A stretch of DNA of 64,000 bases from Sanguibacter antarcticus (GCF_002564005.1 NZ_PDJG01000001.1:124001-188000); one strand, 5' to 3'; positions 1 to 8,707 are shown, counted from the first letter of the stretch. The notes: generated by a model not told the origin, from the letters alone. A program made the numbers and translations.

Positions 1-434
1 ACGGTGCACGCCTGGTCGATGGCGCGCTGCACCACGGTGAGGAGCCGCTCGGCGGCCGCCGGCTCGAGCGCCGAGAGGTCGACCTCGAGACGCTCGACGA
101 GGGTCGGGTAGCGCTCCTCGGCGGCGTCCTTCGCGCCTGAGACGCGGATGACGGCGTCGTAGTCGTCGCCGAGCCGACGAGCGAACGGCACGTCCGAGGT
201 CAGGCCCGTGCAGCCGGCGAGTGCGATCTTCAGGAGCTCGCCGGGCGTGAAGGTCTCGGGGGCCTCTGAACCACCGATGTGCACGACGCCACCACGCTCT
301 GAACGGCCCGTGTAGAGCCGTGGGCCGGTGCGCTCGACCCAGAGTGCCGGCTGAGCCGGTTCGTCCATTCCTGGCGCGGTCGTGGGCTCTGAGGGCTCGG
401 AGGAGGCTGAGGGCTGGGTGCCTGAGTCGGTCAT
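1..434 (-). CDS. OsmC/Ohr-family protein, C-terminus cut by window edge
   Basis: The first 144 codons are present; the rest lies outside the window. After a Ser/Pro/Glu-rich leader of about 30 residues comes the pattern RTGPRLYTGRSERGG, then FTPGELLKIALAGCTGLTSD. The Cys in AGC sits where OsmC/Ohr proteins carry the first redox Cys, which reduces organic hydroperoxides; the second Cys lies outside the window. The ATG at 432-434 is taken as start; an in-frame ATG at 366-368 would remove the leader and cannot be excluded. It lies 25 bp downstream of the GNAT gene on the same strand, so the two are probably co-transcribed. Confidence 0.85.
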   Translation of the reverse strand, partial: MTDSGTQPSASSEPSEPTTAPGMDEPAQPALWVERTGPRLYTGRSERGGVVHIGGSEAPETFTPGELLKIALAGCTGLTSDVPFARRLGDDYDAVIRVSGAKDAAEERYPTLVERLEVDLSALEPAAAERLLTVVQRAIDQACT

Positions 435-459
435 GCGGCCGATTCTCTCATCGCCGGTG

Positions 460-1590
460 TCAGAGGTCGCGCGACCACCGCGCCTCGATGCTCGTCGACC
501 GAAACCCGAGGGCGTCGTTGATCGCGAGCATCTGGGCGTTCTCGGCAGCGTTCCACGTGTGCACACGCTCGGCGTCAGGCCGTGCCCGTGCGACCTCGGC
601 CATGAGCGACGTCTTGACGAGCATCCCCAGGCGTCGACCACGGTGCTCGCGCAGGACGAGCGTGTCGCACTGGAACACGACAGCAGGGTCGTCGACCGGG
701 AACACGACCTCGGAGTAGGCGACGAGCGAACGGCTCGTCACGTGCTCGGCGGCGACCAGCACGCGCCCCTGCCCGCGCTCGCGGAGGTCGACCGCGGTCG
801 CGAGGACGCGGGCGGCGTCCCACGGGTCTTCTTCGACGACGATGTCGCCGGACGGCATGTCCGTGCTGATGCGGGTCTTGAGCGTCGCGACGCTGTCGAG
901 GTGCTCGGGCGGGATGTCGAGGTGCCACACGTGGACGCGGTAGTCGCTGCCTGCTGCCTCGACAGCACGGTCGTGCAGTCCTCCGAGCGTCTCGTGCGGC
1001 ACGGGAAGGTCGAGGACCGAGTGGCGGGCCACCTGCACGAGGCGCAGGCCCTGCGCGATCGCGAACCGGGTCGAGTCGTGGTCGAGGGGGACGCTCCCGG
1101 GCCCGGTCGGGGGCTCGATCGTCCCCGGACCGGGGGCAGGCTCGGGCGAGTACGTGACGTCGGTCAGCAGGAGCCGTCGGCCCGACGCCCGTGCGACGTC
1201 GACGACGGCCTCGGCCAGCGCGCGTCCGATGCCCTGGCGCCGGTGCTCGGGGTGCACCTCGACGATGACGCGTGCTGTGTGGACGTTGCCCACCTGGGGG
1301 AGCAGGACCATCGCATGCCCGACGACAGCGTCGGCCGTCCGGGCTCCGGGCGCGACGGCGACGAGGCGCCGGACCTGGCGGTACGCGGGGGTGAGCATCG
1401 TCGCGCGGGCACCCGCGGCGTCGATCGCGAGATTGGCGTGGCCGTGGTTCTCCAGCGCGCAGGCGCGCGAGACGGCGGCGACGCCGTGCAGCGGCCAAGC
1501 ATCGGGGGTGTCTAGCACCGCGGGGACGGTCGCCTCGACGATCTCGACCGGAGGGACGGTGGCAGCGTGGGGGCTCTCAGAGGGTGGCAT
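460..1590 (-). CDS. Double-domain GNAT N-acetyltransferase
   Basis: A 376-residue protein with two acetyl-CoA-binding GNAT repeats. The N-terminal one shows VEVHPEHRRQGIGRALAEAV, the RxxGxG/A loop that holds the pyrophosphate of acetyl-CoA; the C-terminal one shows LREHRGRRLGMLVKTSL followed by TWNAAENAQMLAINDALGF, the usual end of the fold. Tandem GNAT proteins of this size are common in actinobacteria (mycothiol synthase is one example), but I see nothing that fixes the substrate. The ATG at 1588-1590 has GAGGA about 10 nt upstream and is preferred to an in-frame start 22 codons earlier. It is divergent from phnA, with 104 bp between them. Confidence 0.88.
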   Translation of the reverse strand: MPPSESPHAATVPPVEIVEATVPAVLDTPDAWPLHGVAAVSRACALENHGHANLAIDAAGARATMLTPAYRQVRRLVAVAPGARTADAVVGHAMVLLPQVGNVHTARVIVEVHPEHRRQGIGRALAEAVVDVARASGRRLLLTDVTYSPEPAPGPGTIEPPTGPGSVPLDHDSTRFAIAQGLRLVQVARHSVLDLPVPHETLGGLHDRAVEAAGSDYRVHVWHLDIPPEHLDSVATLKTRISTDMPSGDIVVEEDPWDAARVLATAVDLRERGQGRVLVAAEHVTSRSLVAYSEVVFPVDDPAVVFQCDTLVLREHRGRRLGMLVKTSLMAEVARARPDAERVHTWNAAENAQMLAINDALGFRSTSIEARWSRDL

Positions 1591-1682
1591 CACGATGATC
1601 CTCGCGTGCCAGCTGGGTGGTCCGCCAGTCCTTTTTCGCCTGGGTGCATCGAGCACGGGCCCAGGCGGGGTCGCAGCCTCCG

Positions 1683-1688
1683 TACGAT
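1683..1688 (+). promoter_or_regulatory. Putative -10 box of phnA, leaderless arrangement
   Basis: TACGAT ends 6 nt before the phnA ATG, placing the expected transcription start at or next to the A of ATG. There is no Shine-Dalgarno sequence in front of this gene. The same TANNNT-N6-start layout recurs at eight other genes in the window. Confidence 0.5.
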
Positions 1689-1694
1689 GGCGCC

Positions 1695-2039
1695 ATGACC
1701 GACGTCCTGCCCCCGTGCCCTGCCTGCTCGAGCCCCTACACCTACGAGATGGGGGCGCTCCTCGTGTGCCCGGAGTGCGCGCACGAGTGGTCGCCAGAGC
1801 AGGTGGAGGAGACCCCGGAGCGCGTCATCAAGGACTCGGTCGGCAACGTCCTGGCCGACGGCGACACCGTGACGGTCGTCAAGGACCTCAAGGTCAAGGG
1901 CAGCGCGACCGCCATCAAGGTCGGCACCAAGGTGCGGGGCATCCGCCTCGTCGACGGGGTCGGCGACCACGACATCGACTGCAAGGTCGACGGCTTCGGA
2001 CCGATGCAGCTCAAGTCGAGCGTCGTGAAGAAGGTCTAG
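1695..2039 (+). CDS. phnA: PhnA/YjdM-family zinc-ribbon protein
   Basis: 114 residues. The N-terminus has a four-Cys zinc ribbon (CPAC at residues 8-11, CPEC about 17 residues later) and the C-terminal two thirds form the PhnA domain, with [27 protein letters not shown] and a terminal KSSVVKKV. Despite the historic phosphonate-utilisation name, the family has no firmly established enzymatic role, and no phosphonate genes lie nearby. The ATG at 1695 is chosen because the conserved domain begins at once and a -10-like TACGAT lies 6 nt upstream, consistent with a leaderless mRNA. Confidence 0.93.
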   Translation: MTDVLPPCPACSSPYTYEMGALLVCPECAHEWSPEQVEETPERVIKDSVGNVLADGDTVTVVKDLKVKGSATAIKVGTKVRGIRLVDGVGDHDIDCKVDGFGPMQLKSSVVKKV

Positions 2040-2056
2040 CAGGCCGAGACAACGTC

Positions 2057-2132
2057 TGGTGCGCCCGGGCAGATTCGAACTGCCGACACCCGCTTTAGGA
2101 GAGCGGTGCTCTATCCCCTGAGCTACGGGCGC
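2057..2132 (-). tRNA. tRNA-Arg (CCU anticodon)
   Basis: Reading the minus strand from 2132, the acceptor stem GCGCCCG pairs with CGGGCGC, followed by discriminator A and an encoded CCA. The anticodon stem CCGCT/AGCGG closes the loop CTCCTAA, giving anticodon CCU (window bases 2097-2099 are its complement). The T arm carries TTCGAAT. It decodes the rare arginine codon AGG. Confidence 0.97.
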
Positions 2133-2522
2133 GTGAGCGAGTCAAGGCTACCTGACCAGGTCTGGGGTCCTGACGGCCGCGCTCGCAGGGTGGACCGAGG
2201 TGCCCGGATAGCGGATATCCGCTGGACTGGTGCCCGTCGAGGAGCGCGCGCGAGCCTCGAGGTTTCACCTACTGGAGGTTATTGACCATGGGTATTTGAA
2301 CGTGCATACTTTATTTCGACAGCGCGTGCCGCCTGCCCCCCTGCGCGGCACGCGCTGTTCCTGTACCCGGTCCCCGTGTCTTCCCGGAGCGACCGCCCCC
2401 CGCCGGTTCTCGGCCGTCTGAACGGCCACCCACGTCGTGCGCTCTCCGCCGACCGGGGTGAAGTCGCCCGGATCACGTTCACGCATCCGGCGCGTCAGAG
2501 TCCCGTTTCTCCCCCTGGCCGC
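2133..2522. other. 390-bp non-coding stretch with an AT-rich island and a long hairpin
   Basis: No convincing gene is seen between tRNA-Arg and the helicase-like gene. The stretch around 2276-2318 is strikingly AT-rich for this chromosome and contains TTGACC (2282-2287) followed 18 bp later by ATACTT, a possible promoter pair reading right. It runs straight into the 14-bp hairpin at 2319-2358. The remaining sequence to 2522 shows nothing I can name. Confidence 0.45.
2319..2358. repeat. Perfect 14-bp inverted repeat (hairpin)
   Basis: ACAGCGCGTGCCGC at 2319-2332 is exactly complementary to 2345-2358, with a 12-nt C-rich loop. There is no T-tract on either side, so it is not a canonical intrinsic terminator. 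It could stop or attenuate transcripts coming from the AT-rich island, or shape a 5' leader. Confidence 0.7.
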
Positions 2523-2528
2523 TAGCGT
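2523..2528 (+). promoter_or_regulatory. Putative -10 box of the helicase-like gene, leaderless arrangement
   Basis: TAGCGT lies exactly 6 nt before the GTG start at 2535, so the first transcribed base would fall at or next to the start codon. No Shine-Dalgarno sequence precedes the GTG. Confidence 0.5.
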
Positions 2529-2534
2529 TCCAAG

Positions 2535-5500
2535 GTGACTGTTCCCGATCGCGACAAGCAAGCGGGTCCGCGCGGTGCTACGGCGGACGGATCACGACCG
2601 CCCGAGCGCACCACACCACAGCCGTCCACGGAGGGACACGCCGACATGACCACCGACGCAGCGGCGAGACTCTCACCAGCCGAGACCGACACGTCCGCGG
2701 GCGCCAGCGCCCGCACAGGGGCCGACGCCGCAGGTCCGACCCCGCCGTCCGTCGTGCGCACACCGACGACGACCGAGCTCGTCGCCGCCGCGGTCGAGAG
2801 ATGGCGCGCCACGCTCGTCTCGCTCGCCGGCGGGTCCACGCTCGCAGACATCGGTCTGCTCGGCGACGCCGTCCTCGACCTCACCGCCGCGCACCCGTCG
2901 GGCATCGCCCAGCTCTTCGCCGGGCGCAGCACCCGCCTGGCCAACATCTTCCGCGAAGGCGGCTCGCTGCCCGTCGCGCGCCGCCGCGCCCGCGCCGTGG
3001 CCCAACGCTCCCAGGAGCAGGCCGAGCGCTACGGCATCGCGCCCACGTACCTCGCCATCGGCATCGCCACCTGGACCGAGTACGGCACCGACGACGCGAG
3101 CGACGACGTCGCCGCCCTCGCCCGCGCCACCGGCAGCGGGACCGTCAGCCACGGGAGCGGCGGCGTGTACGACGACGTCGCCGTCACCACCACCCGCGGA
3201 CACGGACGCACCGTCCGCGCACCCGTGCTCCTGCGACCCATCTCCATCACCGCACGCGGGGGAGGAGAGTCCGACTACGAGCTCACCCTCGAGCCCACGG
3301 CCGAGATCAACCCCGTGCTCTCCCGCGCGCTGCGCTCACGGGGCGCGCTCCTCGACCCGACAGCCCTCGCCCGCGGCGCGTTCACCGGGTCCGGGTTCGA
3401 CCCCTCGACGGCCCTCGACCGCATCAACGCCCTCGGCAGCGCCGTCCTCAGCAACTTCAAGCTCGCAGACCGCCTCCTCGTCGGCACGTTCGTCCACCCC
3501 GGCCAGATGCTCGTCGACGACCTCGACGATCTCGCCGCAGGGCTCGAGCGCCACGAGATCATCGCCGCGCTCGCGGGCGACCAGGCCGCCATCGACTCGC
3601 TCAGCCACCCGCTGGCAGCCGCCCGCACGGGCGACGCCGAACCGAACATGGAACGCGGCGTCGGCGACCTCGACCCCTCCGGCCGTCAGGTGCTCGACGC
3701 CCTCGCCACCGGCAGCCACCTCTTCATCGACGCCCCCGTCGGCGCCGACTCCACGGCCGCTGTCGCCGCAGTCGTCGCCGAGGCCGCAGCCATCGGTCGC
3801 AGCGTCCTCTACGTCCCCGGGCACCGTCGCGCCGCCGACGCGCTCACCGCCCGCCTCACCGACCTCGGCCTCGACGACCTGATCCTCGACGTCACACCGA
3901 ACCCGAGCTGGCGCACGATGGTCTCCCGCCGGCTCCTCGGCGCGATGACCCTCGAAGCACCCCACGTCGATGCCGCCGCGATCGCCGACCTGCGTCTCCA
4001 GCTCGTCGAGACCCGCACCCGCCTCACCCGCATGATCGACGGGCTCCACCAGTCCCGCGAACCGTGGGGGATCTCCGCCTACGACGCGCTCCAGGCCCTC
4101 GCGCGGCTCACCGCCGAGCACCCCGCACCGGGGACCACCGTCCGTCTCGACGCCGCGACCGTCGCCCGGGTCGGGGCCATCCGTCCCGCTGTCGGCGCCG
4201 ACCTCGTGCGTGCCGCGTCCCTCGACGCCTTCGCCCTGCGCCCCGCCTCGACCCCGTGGTTCGGTGCGGACATCGTCCGTTCCGCCGACGCGGACGCGGT
4301 CGTCGCTCGCATCGAGCGCCTTCTCGACGTCACGCTCGTCGACCTGCGCCAGCACATCGAGACCGTCGTCGACGACACCGGGCTCGTCTCCCCGCGGACC
4401 ATCACGCAGTGGGGCGAGCAGCTCCGCATGCTCAGCGGCATGCGCTCCACGCTCGACGTCTTCCAGCCTCTCGTGTTCGAGCGGACAGCCGACGACCTCG
4501 TCGCCGCGACCGCGACCCGTCAGTGGCGCACCGACCGCTCCGTCGAGATGAGCGGGCTGCACCGCCGTCGCCTCGTCAAGCGCGCCAAGGACATGGTCCG
4601 CCCAGGCACCCGCGTGACCGACCTGCACAGCGCGCTCCTCCAGGTCCAGACCCAGCGCGAGGCGTGGTCCGCCCACTGCCCCGGCGGCGGGTGGCCCCGC
4701 CTGCCCGAGGGGCTCGCCGCCATCGAGGAGACCTACGAGTCCGTCCTGGCGGACCTCGCCGAGCTCGACACCGTGCTCGCCTCGACCCCTGGCGGCGCCG
4801 GGCTCGCGACGATGCCCCTCGGCGAGCTCACCGAGCGCCTCCAGAAGCTCCTCGACGACCAGGCCGCGCTCCTCACGCTGCCCGACCGGACGACCACCCT
4901 GCGCCACCTCACGAGCCTCGGTCTCGGCGAGCTCCTCGGGGACCTCTCCCGCCGTCGTGTCGAGGCCCCCTTCGTCGAGGCGGAGCTCGACCTCGCCTGG
5001 TGGAGCTCGGTGTTCGAGCAGATCCTCGCCGCCGACCCATACCTCGCCGAGGTCGACGGCACGAGCATCGAGGCTCTCGCTGACCGCTTCCGCAGGCTCG
5101 ACCGCGCGCACGTCGACTCGCTCGGCGTCCCCGTGCGGGCCGCCGCCGTCCAGCAGCTCCATGGCTCGTTGCGCGACAACCGCGACCAGGCCGAGGGCCT
5201 GTTCGCCCAGCTCGTCGAGGAGCAGCTGACGAGCGTGCGCACCGCCATGGACGACTTCGGCGACGTCATGCGCAAGCTCCGTCCCTGCTTCGTCGCGACG
5301 CCGACCCTCGTCCCGCACCTCCTGCCGGCGCACCGCACCGTCGACCTCGTCATCCTCGACGCGGTCCAGCACCTCCCCGTCGAGACCGTCCTCTCAGCGA
5401 TCGCCCGCGGTCGTCAGGTGCTCGTCGTCGGCGACGCACGCTGCGCGTCCGGCGAGGCCGTCCGCAGCCTCTCGGCGCTGCTCCCCACCGTCGCGCTCGC

Positions 5501-6995
5501 CGGCGACGCCTCGCGGCGCGACCCGATGCTCACGTCGTTCCTCGTCGAGCACGGCTACGACGGCGTCCTGCGACCGATGCCGCTGCCCTCGGCCGAACAG
5601 CTCGTCACCTTCGACACCGTGCCGGGCGCGGGGATGCCCGACTCCGTCTCGGGGGCGGTCGAGTCCACGCAGGTCGAGGTCGACCGGGTCGTCGACCTGG
5701 CGATCAGCCACGCGCTCGACCGGCCCGAGGAGTCGCTCGCGATCATCGCGGGATCGCGCGTCCACGCCGACCGCATCCGCGAGGCCGTCCTGTCCCAGGT
5801 GCGCCAGAACCCGGCCCTCGGTACGTTCTTCGACTCACGGCGCGCCGAGCCTGTCGTGGTCGCCGACCTCAAGGGGGTTGCTGGCCTCAGCCGTGAGGCC
5901 GTGATCTTCTCGGTCGGTTTCGGACGGACCCCGCACGGTCGCGTCCTCCACCGCTTCGGCGAGATCTCCGGACCGACAGGCGACGCGCTCCTGCTCAACG
6001 CCATCGGCGTGACGCGCCGACGGCTCTCCGTCGTCAGCTGCTTCGGAGCGCAGGACCTCGACCCCGGTCGTCTGCGCGGAGCCGGAGCACAGCTGCTCGG
6101 CGCGCTCCTCGACTTCGCTGAGAACCGTCCCACGGAGATCGGCGCCGAGCGGATCGATCTCTCGGCGAGCCGGCCGCACCCTGACCGCCTCGTCATCGAC
6201 CTCGCCGAGCGGCTGTGGCGCACCGGCCTGACGGTCGAGACGCAGCACGGGACCCCGGGCGGCGAGCAGATCCCGCTCGTCGTGGGTCACCCTGACCTCC
6301 CGGGTGAGCTCCTCGTCGCAGTCCTCACCGACGACGACGCCTACACCGACGAGCGGAGCGTCCGGGTCCGTGACCGTCAGCGGGCGGAGCGGATGGAACG
6401 CCTCGGCTGGCACGTCATCCAGGTGTGGTCCGTCGCGCTGTTCCTCGACCCGGAGCGCCAGGCGAACCGGGTCCGCGAGGCTGTCTTCGCGATCGAGGCG
6501 CGTCGCCGGGCGCAGCGCCAGCCCGTGACCGGCGCGCTGCCGGTCGTGGACCCCGACGGCTCGAGCATGCTCGACACGCTCGTCGGTGATGACGCCGACG
6601 CCGCCGGACAAGACGACCTCGTCGACCCTGCCGCCCCGGTCAGGACGGTAGCGGTCGACTCTGCGGCCGCTGTTTCCGACGGACCTGGTGCTGCCGACCG
6701 ACCCGGTGCTCCCAGCGAGCCTGCCGGGCCGGGCACCCCGCCCGCGGGCGGGGCGTTCGGTCGGGACGACGTCGCTCTCGAGCGTGGACCGCGTCCTGAG
6801 GTCGAGGCCGGGCTGCCCATCGCTGCTTATGGCGACGACCAGCTCGACGAGCTCGCCCTGTGGATCACCGCGGACGGTGTGGCTCGCGATCACGAGCAGC
6901 TGGGCCGCGCGCTGAGAGCCGAGCTGGGGATCACCCGTCGCAACCACCGCGTCGACACCGCCGTCGCGAACGCCGTCCACCGTCTGCTCGGCTAG
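2535..6995 (+). CDS. Large superfamily-1 helicase-like protein with C-terminal restriction-nuclease-like domain; motifs eroded
   Basis: 1486 residues. The layout resembles UPF1/Dna2-type SF1 helicases: a P-loop position at about 397-407, a Walker B position at 937-946, a motif III position at 962-972, late motifs at about 1110-1125 and 1150-1168, then a Vsr/PD-(D/E)XK-like domain at about 1213-1310 ending in RDRQRAERMERLGWHVIQVWS, and a short conserved C-terminal module (about 1434-1486, DELALWITADG). The P-loop reads DAPVGADST instead of GxPGTGKT (no Lys), Walker B reads ILDAVQ rather than DEAxQ, and the nuclease positions read IPLVV and LTDDDA where active relatives have IDLAV and an acidic IExDG-like motif. 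It may therefore be a pseudoenzyme or a diverged DNA-binding protein. GTG start, supported by the -10 box 6 nt upstream. A small gene follows after 6 bp. Confidence 0.75.
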   Translation: MTVPDRDKQAGPRGATADGSRPPERTTPQPSTEGHADMTTDAAARLSPAETDTSAGASARTGADAAGPTPPSVVRTPTTTELVAAAVERWRATLVSLAGGSTLADIGLLGDAVLDLTAAHPSGIAQLFAGRSTRLANIFREGGSLPVARRRARAVAQRSQEQAERYGIAPTYLAIGIATWTEYGTDDASDDVAALARATGSGTVSHGSGGVYDDVAVTTTRGHGRTVRAPVLLRPISITARGGGESDYELTLEPTAEINPVLSRALRSRGALLDPTALARGAFTGSGFDPSTALDRINALGSAVLSNFKLADRLLVGTFVHPGQMLVDDLDDLAAGLERHEIIAALAGDQAAIDSLSHPLAAARTGDAEPNMERGVGDLDPSGRQVLDALATGSHLFIDAPVGADSTAAVAAVVAEAAAIGRSVLYVPGHRRAADALTARLTDLGLDDLILDVTPNPSWRTMVSRRLLGAMTLEAPHVDAAAIADLRLQLVETRTRLTRMIDGLHQSREPWGISAYDALQALARLTAEHPAPGTTVRLDAATVARVGAIRPAVGADLVRAASLDAFALRPASTPWFGADIVRSADADAVVARIERLLDVTLVDLRQHIETVVDDTGLVSPRTITQWGEQLRMLSGMRSTLDVFQPLVFERTADDLVAATATRQWRTDRSVEMSGLHRRRLVKRAKDMVRPGTRVTDLHSALLQVQTQREAWSAHCPGGGWPRLPEGLAAIEETYESVLADLAELDTVLASTPGGAGLATMPLGELTERLQKLLDDQAALLTLPDRTTTLRHLTSLGLGELLGDLSRRRVEAPFVEAELDLAWWSSVFEQILAADPYLAEVDGTSIEALADRFRRLDRAHVDSLGVPVRAAAVQQLHGSLRDNRDQAEGLFAQLVEEQLTSVRTAMDDFGDVMRKLRPCFVATPTLVPHLLPAHRTVDLVILDAVQHLPVETVLSAIARGRQVLVVGDARCASGEAVRSLSALLPTVALAGDASRRDPMLTSFLVEHGYDGVLRPMPLPSAEQLVTFDTVPGAGMPDSVSGAVESTQVEVDRVVDLAISHALDRPEESLAIIAGSRVHADRIREAVLSQVRQNPALGTFFDSRRAEPVVVADLKGVAGLSREAVIFSVGFGRTPHGRVLHRFGEISGPTGDALLLNAIGVTRRRLSVVSCFGAQDLDPGRLRGAGAQLLGALLDFAENRPTEIGAERIDLSASRPHPDRLVIDLAERLWRTGLTVETQHGTPGGEQIPLVVGHPDLPGELLVAVLTDDDAYTDERSVRVRDRQRAERMERLGWHVIQVWSVALFLDPERQANRVREAVFAIEARRRAQRQPVTGALPVVDPDGSSMLDTLVGDDADAAGQDDLVDPAAPVRTVAVDSAAAVSDGPGAADRPGAPSEPAGPGTPPAGGAFGRDDVALERGPRPEVEAGLPIAAYGDDQLDELALWITADGVARDHEQLGRALRAELGITRRNHRVDTAVANAVHRLLG

Positions 6996-7001
6996 GCCGC
7001 C

Positions 7002-7244
7002 GTGACTCACGAGGACGCCGAGCCCTTGGGCGCCGACGCAACGACCCGCGCCGACGAGTCGGAGCAGCAGCCGGAGCCGCAGCCACGACGACGGCACCGC
7101 CGGGTCGTGCGGAACGGGTCGGAGCACGAGGCGGTGTCGGGGCTGAGTGCTGACGAGGGCTCGACCGGCTGGTCCGAGACGCCGGGAGACGTGATCGACT
7201 CGAACGACGCACGCCTCACGAGGGACGTCCCGCCGCACTGGTAG
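7002..7244 (+). CDS. Small charged protein of unknown function, partner of the helicase-like gene
   Basis: 80 residues, hydrophilic, with a run of basic residues (RRRHRRVVRN) in the middle, acidic stretches either side and the C-terminus NDARLTRDVPPHW. I do not recognise a domain. Ends of the type RLxxDxPPHW recur in small actinobacterial proteins, so it is probably real and not a chance reading frame. The GTG start lies 6 bp after the stop of the helicase-like gene, suggesting co-transcription, and a perfect palindrome that looks like a terminator follows. Confidence 0.65.
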   Translation: MTHEDAEPLGADATTRADESEQQPEPQPRRRHRRVVRNGSEHEAVSGLSADEGSTGWSETPGDVIDSNDARLTRDVPPHW

Positions 7245-7272
7245 CCGGTCGTCCGCGGACGAACGGTCACAC

Positions 7273-7310
7273 GACAGCAGGGGCGAGACCTAGGTCTCGC
7301 CCCTGCTGTC
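7273..7310. terminator. Bidirectional terminator-like palindrome
   Basis: A perfect 38-bp palindrome (18-bp arms around the central TA) lies between the convergent small gene and mscL. There is no long T-run, but its position and symmetry suit a terminator serving both strands, as is common in high-GC actinobacteria. Confidence 0.7.
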
Positions 7311-7388
7311 ATGTGCGGGGTCGCACGGGTCGTGCTGCCGTGCGGGTGCTGCTGGGACTACAGGTGTCGCTGCGGGAGCTGCTCGATC

Positions 7389-7856
7389 TCAGTAGCCGAC
7401 CGGGGGTGCGGGCGGTGCTGGCGGCGTCGAGGGGCCAGCGGTCGGGTGCGACCCGCCGACGGACTTCTGTGCCTGGAGAAGATCGCGGATCTGCTGGAGG
7501 AGGAGGACCTCCTCGGCCGGTGCCTCGGGCTCCTCGACGAGGCCACGCTTGCGCAGGCTCTGGAGGTGGTTGATCGGGACGACGACGAAGAAGTAGAGCG
7601 CTGCGGCCACGAACAGGAAGTGGATGACCGCGTTGAGGACGAGACCGAAGCTGAAGAGCGCGTGGTTGATCTCGAAGCTCATGGCATTGGAGAGGTCCCG
7701 TGCACCGAAGACCGCTGCGATCAGCGGGGTGAGGAGACCTTCGACGAGGCTGGTGACGACGGTGGCGAACGCGCTACCGATGACGATACCGACGGCGAGG
7801 TCGATGACGTTGCCGCGCATGATGAACTCTTTGAAGCCGATGATGACGTTCTTCAC
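7389..7856 (-). CDS. mscL: Large-conductance mechanosensitive channel MscL
   Basis: 155 residues, usual length for MscL. It opens with the amphipathic helix KNVIIGFKEFIMRGNVIDLAVG, then TM1 (GIVIGSAFATVVTSLVEGLL) and TM2 (about 70-95, FLFVAAALYFFVVVPIN), then a cytoplasmic helix (VLLLQQIRDLLQ) and a Pro-rich tail. The protein forms a homopentameric pore that opens under membrane tension and protects against hypo-osmotic shock. The GTG start at 7856 has AGAGGA about 6 nt upstream. It is monocistronic or the last gene of a unit with the SAF gene, 98 bp upstream. Confidence 0.97.
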   Translation of the reverse strand: MKNVIIGFKEFIMRGNVIDLAVGIVIGSAFATVVTSLVEGLLTPLIAAVFGARDLSNAMSFEINHALFSFGLVLNAVIHFLFVAAALYFFVVVPINHLQSLRKRGLVEEPEAPAEEVLLLQQIRDLLQAQKSVGGSHPTAGPSTPPAPPAPPVGY

Positions 7857-7954
7857 GGATGTCCTCTTTCTGGGGGGCGAGGAGCGGTGCGCTCTGAACC
7901 TGGCAGCCAGGTCGAGTGAGCCGACTGCCGCGGCTCTGCAGGGCGACGCTCGGT

Positions 7955-8701
7955 TCAGTGGACCAGGACTGCGCTGATGGCACTCCAGCCGGCCATGTTA
8001 GCAAGCGAGGCCGCCTCGTCTGGAGAGACTGCGACGAGGACCAGATCGGTGGTTTCTCCCGATTCCGCCGCGCCGAGCGACAGCACGCCACCGTCCTCGG
8101 TCGCGGAGCCGGAGCGGGGCACCGGCTGGACGACGGCGCCGCGTGCGAGGTAGGTCCCGGGGACCGGCTGGCCGAAGCCCTCCGACGAGGCGTCCGTCGA
8201 GGGGCTCGCCGTCGCAGGTGCGAGCAGGTCCACGCGCATCCCCGGCTCGAGAAGGACGGCCAGCGCAGGTTCCGCCAGGCGGACCGCCGCGATGACGGTC
8301 CCTGGCGGGGCCTGTGCGGCGAGGTCGGTGCTGAGCACCGGTGTGCTGAGCACCGTGCCCGGAGTGACGTTCACGGCGACGGTCCGTCCGACAGCGTCGT
8401 GCTCGTCGCGCAACGCGTCGGGTGGGATCGAGTCCGGCGGGCCGGTGACCGTCCGGACGTCGGCGGACGTCAGCGAGGTCCCGGCCGCGACGGCCCGGTC
8501 GGCGACGACCATCGAGGCGACCTCAGGGCGTGCCGGACTCAGCTCGTGGACCGTGACTGCGGCGGCGCTGCCGAGCGCGAGGGCGGCCAGCGCGAAGCGC
8601 AAGCGCCAGGCGAGCGTCCGCAGCCGTCGTCTGACCCGCGGGTGAGCAGGTGGTGCCGGTGCGGTGCGTGGGCCCGTCCGAGACGGGGAAGAGGGGGTCA
8701 T
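7955..8701 (-). CDS. SAF-domain membrane-anchored protein (CpaB/RcpC-like)
   Basis: 248 residues. A Pro/Arg-rich cytoplasmic N-terminus is followed by one membrane segment at about 33-50 (RFALAALALGSAAAVTV) and then a SAF domain (VVADRAVAAGTSLTSADV, VGRTVAVNVTPGTVL), as in the N-terminal part of the pilus assembly protein CpaB/RcpC. The distal part (RLAEPALAVLLEPGMRVDLLA, LVLVAVSPDEAASLA) matches the RcpC/CpaB extracytoplasmic region. No pilus genes are present nearby, so the role is open. The ATG at 8701 is supported by a TAGCGT -10 box 6 nt upstream. Confidence 0.85.
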   Translation of the reverse strand: MTPSSPSRTGPRTAPAPPAHPRVRRRLRTLAWRLRFALAALALGSAAAVTVHELSPARPEVASMVVADRAVAAGTSLTSADVRTVTGPPDSIPPDALRDEHDAVGRTVAVNVTPGTVLSTPVLSTDLAAQAPPGTVIAAVRLAEPALAVLLEPGMRVDLLAPATASPSTDASSEGFGQPVPGTYLARGAVVQPVPRSGSATEDGGVLSLGAAESGETTDLVLVAVSPDEAASLANMAGWSAISAVLVH

Positions 8702-8707
8702 CCGTGC

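Noticed and set aside
2801..5083. A 760-codon frame inside the helicase-like gene in another frame
   Set aside because: It is almost entirely Arg, Pro and His, the usual out-of-frame signature in GC-rich DNA; the other frame has coherent motifs.
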